Shown: positions 9,180-20,192 of the stretch, piece by piece
Numbering within the stretch: the stretch's first letter is position 1
Layout of the letters: each line of letters opens with the position of its first letter
Origin: Novosphingobium sp. 18050
Lineage (GTDB): Bacteria; Pseudomonadota; Alphaproteobacteria; Sphingomonadales; Sphingomonadaceae
Direction: 5' to 3'
Assembly: GCF_902706195.1 (NCBI RefSeq)
Contig: NZ_CACSJO010000002.1
Location: 296,616-360,615, forward strand
Length of the DNA stretch: 64,000 nt
Translations under genes and position numbers: made by a program
Notes under the pieces: generated by a model
The model's input: the letters and a program-made list of their open reading frames with translations, nothing else
Database searches by the model: none
Told to the model about the DNA's origin: nothing

Positions 9180-10603
9180 TCGCGCAATTTTCCTGCAAGG
9201 GCGCCGCTATTGCCGCTGGTATCCGCCGCTTCGAAACTGGCAACCGGATAGGCGCAGTAATCGGCGGCGTAGTAGGCGCTGGGGCGGTGGTTGCCGCTTT
9301 CGCCCAGGCCGCCGAAGGGCATCGAACCGGCGGCGCCCGTGGTTGGACGGTTGCGGTTGACCACTCCGGCGCGGCCCTCGACGAGGAAGCGCTGCCACAG
9401 CGCATCGTCGGCGCTGATGAGGCCGGCGGAGAGGCCGAAGCGGGTATTGTTGGCGGCTTCGATGGCGGCGTCGAAGTCCGGCACACGGCTGACCTGCAGG
9501 ACGGGGGCGAAGATTTCCTCGTCGGGGACGAAGGTGCCGGTGACGTCCAGCATGGCGGGGCTCACGAAGGCGCCCGAGCGGCCCTTCACCCCGTTCAGCG
9601 GCCGGATGACTTTCGCGCCGCGCTCGACCAGTCCGGCGAAACGCGCCTTTGCGACTTCGGCGGCGGCATCGGAGATCAGCGGGCCAATCCACGGTTCGGG
9701 CGTTTCGTTCCAGGCTCCGATGACGATGCGGTCAGCGAGCTGGGCAACGGCGTCCACCAGCGCGGTGCCGAAGGCGTTGTCGGGCACGATCAGCCGCCGG
9801 GCGCAGGAACAGCGCTGGCCGGTGGTGATGAAGCCCGACTGGACGACGACCGATGCGGCCTCTTCCACGTCCTCAGAATCCCATGCGATCAAGGGGTTGT
9901 TGCCGCCCAGTTCGAGGGCGAGGATTACGTCGGGCCGGTCTGCGAAGATACGCCGGAAGTGTGCGCCCGCGCCTGCCGAGCCGGTGAACAGCAAGCCGTC
10001 GATGTGCCCGGAAACCAGCGCTTCGCCCGTTTCGCGCGCGCCCTGAATGCACTGAAATACCCCTGCGGGTACATTGGCGTCCTCCAGAGCCTCCTTCCAG
10101 CACTCGGCCATTGCCGCGCCGGTTGCGGGGGTCATCTCGGAGGGCTTGAACACCACCGTGTTGCCCGCGATCAGGGCGGGGACGATGTGGCCGTTAGGAA
10201 GATGGCCGGGGAAGTTGAACGGACCCAGCACCGCCATCACCCCGTGCGGGCGGTGGCGCAGCACGGCCTGTCCGAAGGGCATGGCGTTTTGCTTGTCACC
10301 GGCGCGCTCCGCCTGAGCGGCGATCGACAGGCCGACCTTACCGATCATCGAGGCGACTTCACTGCGGGTTTCCCACAGCGGCTTGCCGGTTTCGCGCGCG
10401 ATGATTTGCGCGATGGCGTCCTTGCGGGCCTCCAGCGCGGCCTTGTAGCGTTCTGCCACTGCGACCCGCGCGGATACCGGCAGGGCGGCCCAGGCGGGGA
10501 AGGCCTTGCGCGCGCGCAGGAGAGCGGCGGAGACGGCTTCCGGTCCGGCGGTCTCGCCTTCCCACACCGTTTCACCGGTGGCGGGATCGAAGGACTGCAG
10601 CAT
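9176..10603 (-). CDS. astD: N-succinylglutamate 5-semialdehyde dehydrogenase
   Basis: NAD-dependent oxidation of succinylglutamate semialdehyde to succinylglutamate, the fourth AST step. The 475-residue aldehyde dehydrogenase has general base Glu231 (LALELGGNNPL), catalytic Cys265 (TGQRCSCARR) and the cofactor segment GPFNFPGHLPNGH near 128-139, characteristic of AstD. It follows the DUF1338 gene by 2 bp and overlaps the next gene. astC (succinylornithine transaminase) is not in the operon; a general acetylornithine transaminase elsewhere may serve. Confidence 0.95.
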   Translation of the reverse strand: MLQSFDPATGETVWEGETAGPEAVSAALLRARKAFPAWAALPVSARVAVAERYKAALEARKDAIAQIIARETGKPLWETRSEVASMIGKVGLSIAAQAERAGDKQNAMPFGQAVLRHRPHGVMAVLGPFNFPGHLPNGHIVPALIAGNTVVFKPSEMTPATGAAMAECWKEALEDANVPAGVFQCIQGARETGEALVSGHIDGLLFTGSAGAGAHFRRIFADRPDVILALELGGNNPLIAWDSEDVEEAASVVVQSGFITTGQRCSCARRLIVPDNAFGTALVDAVAQLADRIVIGAWNETPEPWIGPLISDAAAEVAKARFAGLVERGAKVIRPLNGVKGRSGAFVSPAMLDVTGTFVPDEEIFAPVLQVSRVPDFDAAIEAANNTRFGLSAGLISADDALWQRFLVEGRAGVVNRNRPTTGAAGSMPFGGLGESGNHRPSAYYAADYCAYPVASFEAADTSGNSGALAGKLRE

Positions 10604-10605
10604 GG

Positions 10606-11637
10606 TTACGCGCTCCTCGTCACGGCGAAGATGCCGGTGGCGTTGCCGCTGTCGAAGGTGAGGTCGAGCTTGCCGGTTTCGGGGTCGATATCGCGGGTGA
10701 TGAATTCGTAGAACGAGCCGGGCACGTCCAGCGATGTCTCAACGCCATCGGCCAGCCGGAAGGGCCGGGTTACCTTATCGGCCAGGATCGCGGTCTGGCG
10801 CACGCGGCCATTGCGGGAGATTTCTACGGCGGGCTTGAGGGGGTAGCCGGCGGCTTTCAGTTCCTCGGAATGGGCCTGCACGTCGGTAACGCGGGTGGTC
10901 GCGTGGTTGAAGGCATTGCCCTCGGTGGCGATCCAGGCGCCCTCCTTGCTGTGTTCGAGCAGGGTCTGGTAATCCTCCAGCGCGGGGGCGGGATGCTGGC
11001 GGGCGAAGGCGGCCAGCGCGCCCTTCAGGATCGTGATGCCGTCCGCGATGGTGCAGTCGCTATGCCGCCCGATCGCATTGAGCGCGAGCCATTCCGCTTC
11101 GCCGAGCGGGTCGCCAGATGCGCCGAAAATCTTCGCGGCTGCGTCCTGGGCAGGCTGGGGCAACCGGTCGATGTGCAGTTCGGACACGAAGAACTGCGGA
11201 ACCGTCTCGGGCAGGTCGGTCTGCACGAAGGCGCGGCCGGTCATGGTCAGCGCGGGCAGCGGGTAAAGGCCGCGCACTTCGTAGCCCAAAGGCGCGAGGA
11301 AGCGCAGGAATGCCTCATGGCCCGAAGGCAGGGCGCCGGTCTCTCCGGCGATGGTGCGCAGGGCGCCGTGGTCGAAGACGATGGCCTCGCCCTTGTCGCG
11401 CATTTCGCCGACATAGCGCGCGGCGGTCGGCACCCGGTCCAGCAGGTTCAGGAACAGCGCCGCGTTGAGCGCCATGGCGACTTGCGCACGGCTTGCGCGG
11501 TCATTCGATCCAGCGAGCGCAGGGTCGATTTCCAGCGTGTCCAGCACCCATGCGGCGCGTTCCTCGCCGACGATGGGGGCGAGCAGGTCGCGGAGCGTTT
11601 GCAGGTCTTGCGCGGCGGTGCGCGAGGCTAGGGCCAT
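10606..11637 (-). CDS. DUF1338 protein, 2-oxoadipate dioxygenase/decarboxylase-like (HglS/YdcJ family)
   Basis: First gene of the ast operon. At 343 residues it is shorter than the roughly 450-residue HglS/YdcJ proteins but keeps their metal triad pattern: His90 (VFDHGALRT), His245 (NAFNHATTRV) and Glu311 (SFYEFITRD), with Arg94 four residues after the first His. In HglS this VOC-like Fe(II) site converts 2-oxoadipate to 2-hydroxyglutarate with O2 (known for the Pseudomonas lysine pathway; the correspondence is from memory). Its place ahead of astD suggests a 2-oxoacid-oxidising job linked to arginine or ornithine carbon. The substrate is not established. Confidence 0.82.
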   Translation of the reverse strand: MALASRTAAQDLQTLRDLLAPIVGEERAAWVLDTLEIDPALAGSNDRASRAQVAMALNAALFLNLLDRVPTAARYVGEMRDKGEAIVFDHGALRTIAGETGALPSGHEAFLRFLAPLGYEVRGLYPLPALTMTGRAFVQTDLPETVPQFFVSELHIDRLPQPAQDAAAKIFGASGDPLGEAEWLALNAIGRHSDCTIADGITILKGALAAFARQHPAPALEDYQTLLEHSKEGAWIATEGNAFNHATTRVTDVQAHSEELKAAGYPLKPAVEISRNGRVRQTAILADKVTRPFRLADGVETSLDVPGSFYEFITRDIDPETGKLDLTFDSGNATGIFAVTRSA

Positions 11638-11856
11638 GCCATCCTCGTTGTAAAATTATTGCGTCGTAGCGAAACATAGGAAAGCGGGCCGCCGAAGTCC
11701 ATCGTAGTGATTGAGGTGATGAAACCCGGCGAAAATCGGCTGGAAATGCCGGATTTCGTCCCGGCGTGCCGCCCCGACGATGGTGGGCGGAGGGATGCTG
11801 GACAGTGGCTGCGGCGCGCGCTCTGCTTGGAAAAACGGGGACGAGGAGAGACGCAT

Positions 11857-12666
11857 ATGACCGGCATCCGCACAGGCTTCATCGGCATCGGCAGTCAGGG
11901 CGCGCCGATGGCGTACCGGATGCTGGCGCAGTTCCCGCTGACCGTCTGGGCGCGGAGGCCCGAAGCGGCGGAAGGGTTTGCGCAAAAGGGCGCCGGGGTT
12001 GCCGCCAGCGTCGAGGAACTGGGCGCCGGCTGCGATCATGTGGGGCTTTGCGTGGTCAACGATGCGGATGTGCTCGATATCTGCGCCCGGCTGGTCCCCG
12101 CGATGAAGCCGGGCAGTCTGCTCGCTCTTCACTCCACGGTTCTGCCGCAGACGGCCGATGCCGTGGAGGGGCTTTGTTCACGCCGGGGCATCGCGATGGT
12201 CGATGCGCCGGTCAGCGGCGGCGCGCCCGGTGCAGAGGCGGGGACCATGACGGTGATGTGCGGCGGCTCGCGCGCAGCTTTCGAGCAGGCGCGCCCCGTG
12301 TTCGAGAGCTTCGGCAAGCTGATAGTCTTACTCGGCCCGGCGGGCGCAGGGCAGAAGGCCAAGATCGTCAACAACGCGCTGATGGCCGCGAACATGGGGC
12401 TGGCGCAGGCGGCCCTGCAGGCGGGAGAGGCGCTGGGCGTGGAGCGAGGGGCACTGGCGGAGCTGGTGAATGCCAGTTCGGGGCGCAGCTTCGGCTTTGA
12501 GGTCTATGCCCGCATTCCCGAGCCGCGCGCGTTTGAACATGGAGCAAGGATGCTGCTCAAGGACACCGATTTGCTGGCCGCGATCCTGCCGGGCTCCCCC
12601 GATACCGCGATCCTGGAAACTTCGGCCAAATCGTTCCTGCTGCAGGCGTCGGGCGGAGCAGACTGA
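11857..12666 (+). CDS. NAD(P)-dependent 3-hydroxyisobutyrate dehydrogenase-family oxidoreductase
   Basis: A 269-residue beta-hydroxyacid dehydrogenase. The N-terminal Rossmann motif is GFIGIGSQGAPM (residues 7-18), followed by the substrate-binding DAPVSGG segment near residue 112 and the catalytic-lysine helix in AKIVNNALMAAN near 168. The chosen ATG has GAGGAGA upstream. The substrate could be 3-hydroxyisobutyrate, tartronate semialdehyde or another small hydroxyacid; nothing nearby decides. It is divergent from the ast operon across 219 bp, with its own promoter region. Confidence 0.85.
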   Translation: MTGIRTGFIGIGSQGAPMAYRMLAQFPLTVWARRPEAAEGFAQKGAGVAASVEELGAGCDHVGLCVVNDADVLDICARLVPAMKPGSLLALHSTVLPQTADAVEGLCSRRGIAMVDAPVSGGAPGAEAGTMTVMCGGSRAAFEQARPVFESFGKLIVLLGPAGAGQKAKIVNNALMAANMGLAQAALQAGEALGVERGALAELVNASSGRSFGFEVYARIPEPRAFEHGARMLLKDTDLLAAILPGSPDTAILETSAKSFLLQASGGAD

Positions 12667-12731
12667 ACTCTTCCCGTTCGCTGCCGCGCGCCTATATCGC
12701 ATCGGGATGCCATACCGAACGAGAGGACGCG

Positions 12732-13781
12732 ATGACTTTCCTTGAGCGGCTCGACCTGAGTATTCCGCTGATCCAGGCGCCGATGGCGGGCACCAGCACA
12801 CCTGAAATGGCGGCGCAGGTTTCAAACGCCGGTGCGCTGGGCTCGATCGCGGTGGGGGCGACCGATGCTGCCGGCGCGCGCGAGATGATCGCCGAGGTGC
12901 GGGCGCGCACGGCCAGGCCGTTCAACGTCAACCTGTTCGTCCATGCCGCGCCCGTTGCCGACGCCGGGCGCGAGGCGGCGTGGAGCGAATGGCTGCGTCC
13001 GCTCTTCGCCGAATTCGGGGCGGAGCCGCCGGCGCAGCTGCGATCAATCTATCGCAGCCTGCTGGAGGACCACGAGATGCTCTCCCTGCTGGTGGGGGAG
13101 GCGCCGCCGGTCGTCAGCTTCCACTTCGGCCTGCCCTCGGGCGAGGCGATCCGGGCGTTGCGCGAGCGGGGCGTGGTGCTGCTGGCAAGCGCGACCAGTC
13201 TTGACGAGGCGCGCGCTGCCGCAGCGGCGGGGATCGACGTGGTTGTCGCGCAGGGCATCGAGGCGGGTGGTCACCGGGGCATGTTCGATCCTGCAGGCCC
13301 TGACGCGCAGTTGGGCACCATGGCGTTGACCCGGCTTCTGGTGCGCGAGGGTTTGCTGCCGGTGGTCGCGGCGGGCGGGATCATGGACGGGGCGGGGATT
13401 GCCGCTGCGCTCGATCTTGGCGCGGTGGCGGCGCAGATGGGGACCGCCTTTGTCGGCTGCCCGGAGTCCGCTGCGGATGATGCCTACCGCGCCGCGCTGG
13501 CGGGGGCGGGGGCCTATCATACAACGCTGACGCCGCTCATTTCAGGGCGCCCGGCTCGGGCGCTGGCTAACCGGTTTACCGCTCTGGCCGGAAACCCGCC
13601 GCTTCCCGACTATCCGATCGCCTATGACGCCGGGAAGGCCCTCAACGCCGCCGCCAAGGCGCGCGGTGAGTATGGGTTCGGGGCGCAGTGGGCCGGGCAG
13701 GGGGCGCCGCTGGCGCGGGCGATGCCGGCGGCGCAGTTGGTTGAGGTCTTGCGTCAAGAACTCGCGATGTACCGCAAGTAG
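12732..13781 (+). CDS. Nitronate monooxygenase-family FMN enzyme
   Basis: A 349-residue TIM-barrel flavoprotein. The N-terminus has IPLIQAPMAGTSTPEMAAQVSNA (shown in parts: IPLIQAPMAG, then SNAGALGS), typical of the NMO/2-nitropropane dioxygenase family. The candidate catalytic His lies in EAGGHRG around residue 180, and phosphate-binding glycines in VVAAGGIMDG. Family members oxidise propionate-3-nitronate and other nitronates with FMN and O2. It follows the dehydrogenase by 65 bp with GAGAGGA before the ATG, so co-transcription is possible. The physiological substrate is unknown. Confidence 0.88.
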   Translation: MTFLERLDLSIPLIQAPMAGTSTPEMAAQVSNAGALGSIAVGATDAAGAREMIAEVRARTARPFNVNLFVHAAPVADAGREAAWSEWLRPLFAEFGAEPPAQLRSIYRSLLEDHEMLSLLVGEAPPVVSFHFGLPSGEAIRALRERGVVLLASATSLDEARAAAAAGIDVVVAQGIEAGGHRGMFDPAGPDAQLGTMALTRLLVREGLLPVVAAGGIMDGAGIAAALDLGAVAAQMGTAFVGCPESAADDAYRAALAGAGAYHTTLTPLISGRPARALANRFTALAGNPPLPDYPIAYDAGKALNAAAKARGEYGFGAQWAGQGAPLARAMPAAQLVEVLRQELAMYRK

Positions 13782-13784
13782 GCT

Positions 13785-13813
13785 CCCCTCCCCGAGACTG
13801 GCTCGGAGAGGGG
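13785..13813. terminator. Bidirectional hairpin between nitronate monooxygenase and PEPC-like gene
   Basis: CCCCTCCCCGAG pairs with CTCGGAGAGGGG (11 of 12 pairs) around ACTGG. It lies exactly in the 39-bp gap of two convergent genes. Confidence 0.65.
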
Positions 13814-13820
13814 CTTTGCC

Positions 13821-16628
13821 TCATCCGTGGGCGCCGAACTCGTTCGCCAGCGCCGTCGTGATGCGCAGGCTCAGCGCATGGGAGCGGGCGATCGGGTCGA
13901 TGTAATCCTGATGGATGCCGGCATAGCCCGTGGCGCTGGAATCGGGGTAGTCACTGGGCGCTTCCACCGCGAAATCGCTGATCGAGGGGAAGTGGACCGG
14001 GAAGGCGCGGCGCAGCTGGGCCAGGCCGTCCTCGACGCGCAGGGTGAAGAACATCTCCAGCACGTCGTCGCGGCTGATGTCGTTGGCGCGGCTGAAGGCC
14101 GGGACCATTACCGCCCGCAGGAACATGTGCTGGAACAGCGCGATCCTCAAGGAATGCAGCACGCCGAGGCTGCGGCGGGTATGCTCGCGGTCCTTGAGCG
14201 GGGCTTCGTCGGGGATCAGGTCCAGCAGGCGGTGCAGTTTCAGCGCATCGACGCGCAGGCGCGAGGCGAGGCGGCGGTAGACGCCGGTGCGGTCGTCCTT
14301 GGTCAGATATTCGGCCAGCTTGAGGCAGGCGTCGGAAATCTGCTGCTCGTCGCCGCGATAGGGGCGGCTGGCCCAGTAGGCGGAGTTGAACAGTTCGCCG
14401 TAAGCCGACACGGTCTTGATCGAGGCGAGCGCATTGGCCGCTCGCGCCAGACGCACGATCTGCCGACCGCGCGCGCTGTCACGCAGCAGCCCGGCGATTT
14501 CCTCGCGGTTACCGTCCGCCGCCGTGCCGATGCCGGCAATCACGTTCACTGGATAGCCGAGCTGCTGCAGGATCGCATTGTGCGGGATCGCGCGAATCTG
14601 GCGCAGGCTCATCGTGCGGTCCGAGGCGAGGTCGGACTGGCGGCGGGCCTTGCGGCTGCCGGTGTCGTTCAGCAAACCCAGCCCGAACGCCGTGATGGCA
14701 CGGCTATAGGTACTCGATTCCAGATGCTCGTGCTGGATGCTGCGGATTGCCCGGTAGAAGTCGAGGCTGAGGTCGGTGCGGCGATAGAACGGGTCGGTCG
14801 GCGCGCCCACGTCCGCGGCCCACAACGGCCTCTCGGTCATGCGAGTGAGGGTGGCGAGCGCCAGTTCATCCGAGCCGAACCAGAGGTAGCCGTCGCCGCC
14901 CTGGAACGAGACTTCGGGTTCCAGCCGGATCGATGCGCGCAGGAAGCGGCGGCGCGCCCAGGGGGACATCTGCCAGTCGAACCGGTCGTCGATGGACGAG
15001 GGGTGGCAGCCCCGGCCCATCGATTCGCCACCGGTGTTGAAGATCAGCGCGCAGACGTCGGACAGGCCGTTGGCGGCCATGGCTTCGGCAAGGCGCCCCT
15101 GCAGACGCTCGATCGCCAGAGCGGCGGGAACCTGTCCAACGAAGCGGCCGGCGTCGGAGAAGCCGGTCTGGATCGCCACGCGGCCGCGCTTGCGGGCGTA
15201 GTCGCGGTAGGCTGGTTCTGCCAGCACCGCATCGAGGAAGCGGCCGCCGTGTTCCAGTGCGGTTTCAGTCTCGAACAGAGGCGAGACGTCGACCTTGTCG
15301 TCGATCCCGAACATGCGCGCGAAATAGAGCGCGGCGAGGACAGTGGTGGGTTCCTCGCACTCGGCCACCAGCATGCGGATGGGCGAATCGGCGTCGATGT
15401 GGCCGAGGATCTGCGCCATCGCCAGGAACTGGCGCACGGCGGTGCTGTTCTCGATCGCCAGCGCGGCGAAATTCGAGGTGAGCGGCTTCACTTCGGCCAG
15501 CAGTTCGCGCATCCGCACCAGAGCGGCTTGGCTGGCAAGGCTGAGCTTGCCGTCAGGGTCGATGCGGCGGCGGATCGCGTTCTGCAGCTGCGAGGCGTTC
15601 ACGCGGAAATGGATCCAGCCCATGCCAAGGCCGTCGCCGCGCATCGCGGCGGCGGCGACGAGGAGCGTGCGGGCCTGATCGTGGTCGGCGTGGCGGGCGT
15701 CTTCCTCTAGCCGGGTGATGACCGGTTCAAGGCTGACGATCTTGTCCGGGTGCGCGGCGGTCAGGCCATTGGCGGCGGCGGAAAGGGCTTCCGGGTCGCT
15801 CAGGTCCCGGGCGAAGGCGGCGGCCATCTGCGCGGTGTGTTCTTGCGCGCGGGCAAGCTGCGCGGCCAATTCGGGCGCGGCCTTTTCGAGGGCGGCGGCG
15901 TAGCCGGCAAGGCGCTCGGCCTTTTCCTCGAGCCGGTAGCGGATCGAAGTCGACCACGAGATATCGGTGCGGCCGTCCATGTCGTAGCCGACCCAATGGG
16001 CGAAGCGCACTGGCATCGGGTTCAGGCCCTTCCAGCGCTTGGGCCAGCGGGCGGCGGCGATGTCGAGCAGGTGGCCGGTGATGCGGTCGCGGGCCTTCTG
16101 GCCGCGTGCGATGGCGGCCATCGCGGCGGTATGCTCGCTATCGAGAGTGATCGTATCGCGCGCCGGGGATGCGGCGCAGACCGAGGCCTCGCTGAAATCG
16201 CCGGTCGATGCCGAATGCGCGACCGATTCGGTCTGCGCGGCGTTCAGCAGGAAGGTTGGGTGGGCGGTGAAGACGACATGTGCGGCCGGGCGTTGCCAGC
16301 GCACCGCGAAGGCGCTGAAATCGTCGTCCTGCGCGATCTTCGCGGCGGCTTCATCGAGAAGCTTGTCGTTTTCGGCAATCGGTACGGTTTCGAGAATACG
16401 GTCGAGCCGGGCGGCACGGGCGCGCAGCCCCTCGCAATCCATCTCGGCGACGAGCGCCTCGATATGGTCGAGGGACATTTCGCCGTTTTCTAGAGCCCGC
16501 GACAGTTCCAGGCCAAGCTGGAACACGGGATTGAAAAGCGGCGTCTGCGCGGTGAGCTTGTGTAGCTCCTTGAGGCGCGCGTCGAGTTGATCGACGGTGC
16601 GCAGTTCCAGTTTGCCCGGCGCGCCCAT
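13821..16628 (-). CDS. Divergent phosphoenolpyruvate carboxylase homologue
   Basis: A 935-residue PEPC-family protein and last gene of the Entner-Doudoroff operon. Kept features: TAHPT (121-125), a GYDMDG loop (215-220, normally GGDRDG), metal-ligand Glu in LFET (451-454), SD (491-492), GRG (538-540), and GSRKARR with QIRAIP towards the end. Changed features: the usual SDSxKD reads SDAGRF, and the FHGRGG loop reads FNTGGE, so the catalytic His and Arg of classical PEPC are replaced. The ATG overlaps the eda stop by 4 nt. It may still carboxylate PEP, or may have a new role. Alignment to E. coli PEPC is from memory. Confidence 0.75.
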   Translation of the reverse strand: MGAPGKLELRTVDQLDARLKELHKLTAQTPLFNPVFQLGLELSRALENGEMSLDHIEALVAEMDCEGLRARAARLDRILETVPIAENDKLLDEAAAKIAQDDDFSAFAVRWQRPAAHVVFTAHPTFLLNAAQTESVAHSASTGDFSEASVCAASPARDTITLDSEHTAAMAAIARGQKARDRITGHLLDIAAARWPKRWKGLNPMPVRFAHWVGYDMDGRTDISWSTSIRYRLEEKAERLAGYAAALEKAAPELAAQLARAQEHTAQMAAAFARDLSDPEALSAAANGLTAAHPDKIVSLEPVITRLEEDARHADHDQARTLLVAAAAMRGDGLGMGWIHFRVNASQLQNAIRRRIDPDGKLSLASQAALVRMRELLAEVKPLTSNFAALAIENSTAVRQFLAMAQILGHIDADSPIRMLVAECEEPTTVLAALYFARMFGIDDKVDVSPLFETETALEHGGRFLDAVLAEPAYRDYARKRGRVAIQTGFSDAGRFVGQVPAALAIERLQGRLAEAMAANGLSDVCALIFNTGGESMGRGCHPSSIDDRFDWQMSPWARRRFLRASIRLEPEVSFQGGDGYLWFGSDELALATLTRMTERPLWAADVGAPTDPFYRRTDLSLDFYRAIRSIQHEHLESSTYSRAITAFGLGLLNDTGSRKARRQSDLASDRTMSLRQIRAIPHNAILQQLGYPVNVIAGIGTAADGNREEIAGLLRDSARGRQIVRLARAANALASIKTVSAYGELFNSAYWASRPYRGDEQQISDACLKLAEYLTKDDRTGVYRRLASRLRVDALKLHRLLDLIPDEAPLKDREHTRRSLGVLHSLRIALFQHMFLRAVMVPAFSRANDISRDDVLEMFFTLRVEDGLAQLRRAFPVHFPSISDFAVEAPSDYPDSSATGYAGIHQDYIDPIARSHALSLRITTALANEFGAHG

Positions 16629-17254
16629 CAGCGTGCGAGCCCGGCAGCGACGCGGGCGGCGGCTTCGATCTTGGCCGCATCCGGTTTGCCCTTGGGCACC
16701 ATCCAGCTGCCGCCGACGCAGAGCACAGCGTCGAGGGCGAGCCATTCGGCCGCGTTCTCGGGCGTGACGCCGCCGGTGGGGCAGAACTTCGCGGCGAATA
16801 GCGGGGCGGAGATCGCCTTCAGCGCGGGCGGGCCGCCTGCGGCCATCGCCGGGAAGAACTTCAGGCGATTGAAGCCCATTTCCAGCGCCAGCATCACGTC
16901 GCTGGCATTGGCGGTGCCGGGGAGGAAGGGGACGCCTGCGTCAAGCGCGGCCTGGCCCAGCGTGGGGGTGAGGCCGGGCGAGACGATGAATTCCGCGCCC
17001 GCGTCGAGCGAGCGGGCAAGGTCGTCCGGGGTCAGCACGGTGCCGGCGCCGACCATGGCGCCAGGAACCTGCTTCATGATGCGGATCGCCTCGATCGCGC
17101 ATTCGGTGCGCAGGGTCACTTCCAGCGCGGGCAGGCCGCCGGCGACGAGCGCCTCGGCGATCGGCAGGGCGTGTTCGATGTCCTCGATCACCAGCACCGG
17201 GATCACGGGGGCAAGGCGCATGACCTTTTCGACGGCAGCAGACATAGTGGTCAT
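16628..17254 (-). CDS. eda: KDPG/KHG aldolase
   Basis: Cleaves 2-keto-3-deoxy-6-phosphogluconate to pyruvate and glyceraldehyde-3-phosphate. The 208-residue class I aldolase has the Schiff-base Lys132 (FNRLKFFPA), Glu45 (ALEVTLRT), and the phosphate-binding FCPTGGV segment. Start and stop overlap the neighbours by 4 nt each (glk before, PEPC-like after), showing tight translational coupling. A second ATG three codons in is an alternative start. Confidence 0.96.
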   Translation of the reverse strand: MTTMSAAVEKVMRLAPVIPVLVIEDIEHALPIAEALVAGGLPALEVTLRTECAIEAIRIMKQVPGAMVGAGTVLTPDDLARSLDAGAEFIVSPGLTPTLGQAALDAGVPFLPGTANASDVMLALEMGFNRLKFFPAMAAGGPPALKAISAPLFAAKFCPTGGVTPENAAEWLALDAVLCVGGSWMVPKGKPDAAKIEAAARVAAGLAR

Positions 17255-18225
17255 GACAGGTGTTCCCTTGCAAAGGCTGCCGCTGCGCCGAACAGGCCGG
17301 GCTGCGGATGAGTGATGAGCTTGACGGGCAGGGTGGCCATCAGGCCGGCGAAGCGGCCCTTGGCGCGGAAGCGTTCGGCGAAACCGGACGACTGGATGGT
17401 ATCGCGGATACGGTATCCCAAGCCCCCTGCGATGACGACGCCGCCGGCGCCGTGCGCGAGGGCATAGTCACCCGCTGCCGCGCCAAGCGCAAGGCAGAAC
17501 CGGTCTACTGCGGCAACGGCCATGCTGTCCTCGCCGCTTGCGGCGGCAGTCCAGATTTCCACGTCGGTCTTCTCGTGGACGGCCTTGTGCTCCATCGCCG
17601 CCAGCGTGGCGTAGATGTCGACGATGGCCGGGCCGGAGACGACGCGCTCCACCGAGACGCGGTTGTGGCGTTTGCGCAAGCGGGCGAGGATCGCGTCCTC
17701 GATCAGGTCGAGCGGGGCATAGTCGATATGGCCGCCCTCGGTCGCCTGGACGTGGTAGCCGCTTTTGCCGTCCTTCCACAGGTGCGCCACGCCAAGGCCG
17801 GTGCCGGGGCCGAGGATGCTGAGCGTTCCGGTGGTCGGCAGCGGTCCTTCGGGGCCGGTGAGGTGCAGGAAATCATCCTCGTGCGCGCAGGCGACGGCGT
17901 GGGCCACGGCGGCGAAGTCGTTGATGATGGTCTGGCGCGTGGGGCCAAGCATCTCCTGGATCTTGGCGGGGCGCAGGATCCAGGGGTTGTTGGTGAACTT
18001 GATGACCTCGTTGCCCACCGGGCCCGCGACCGACATGGCGACGGCATCGGGCAGGGTGCCTCCGTTCATGTCGCGGAACGCCTGCCAGGCAAGCTGGAAG
18101 CTGCCGTGGTCCTTGGTGTGCAGCGTGGCCGGTTCGCCCAGGGTGATGGCGCCGTCATTGGCAATGGTGGCAAGCGCGAAGCGCGCGTGGGTGCCTCCGA
18201 TGTCGACGGTCACCAATTCGGTCAT
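17251..18225 (-). CDS. glk: Glucokinase
   Basis: ATP-dependent phosphorylation of glucose to glucose-6-phosphate. The 324-residue protein shows the ASKHA phosphate-1 motif [12 protein letters not shown] at the N-terminus, the substrate loop [20 protein letters not shown], and a C-terminal [13 protein letters not shown] adenosine motif, as in bacterial group A glucokinases. The chosen ATG has GGAGCGG seven bases upstream. It lies 20 bp after edd, in the same operon, so hexose entry and the Entner-Doudoroff steps are co-expressed. Confidence 0.95.
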   Translation of the reverse strand: MTELVTVDIGGTHARFALATIANDGAITLGEPATLHTKDHGSFQLAWQAFRDMNGGTLPDAVAMSVAGPVGNEVIKFTNNPWILRPAKIQEMLGPTRQTIINDFAAVAHAVACAHEDDFLHLTGPEGPLPTTGTLSILGPGTGLGVAHLWKDGKSGYHVQATEGGHIDYAPLDLIEDAILARLRKRHNRVSVERVVSGPAIVDIYATLAAMEHKAVHEKTDVEIWTAAASGEDSMAVAAVDRFCLALGAAAGDYALAHGAGGVVIAGGLGYRIRDTIQSSGFAERFRAKGRFAGLMATLPVKLITHPQPGLFGAAAAFAREHLS

Positions 18226-18245
18226 TTTCCGCTCCGTATTGTCAC

Positions 18246-20072
<1,827 letters not shown>

Positions 20073-20192
20073 GGGTTCACTCCTGGTCTTTTGCGCGGCC
20101 CGGCTGATCCGTGCGGCCCCGTGTCCCTTGCAAACACGAGGCACGCATCAGCGGCCGATCTCAATTCGAAAGCATGATGCCTTTAAGGCAGC

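Noticed and set aside
9287..10711. A 474-residue open frame opposite astD
   Set aside because: Antisense shadow; astD is supported by its catalytic residues and by operon overlaps.
13827..15710. A 627-residue open frame opposite the PEPC-like gene
   Set aside because: It is antisense to a homology-supported gene, lacks recognisable domains and shows the low-complexity composition expected of a shadow frame in GC-rich DNA.
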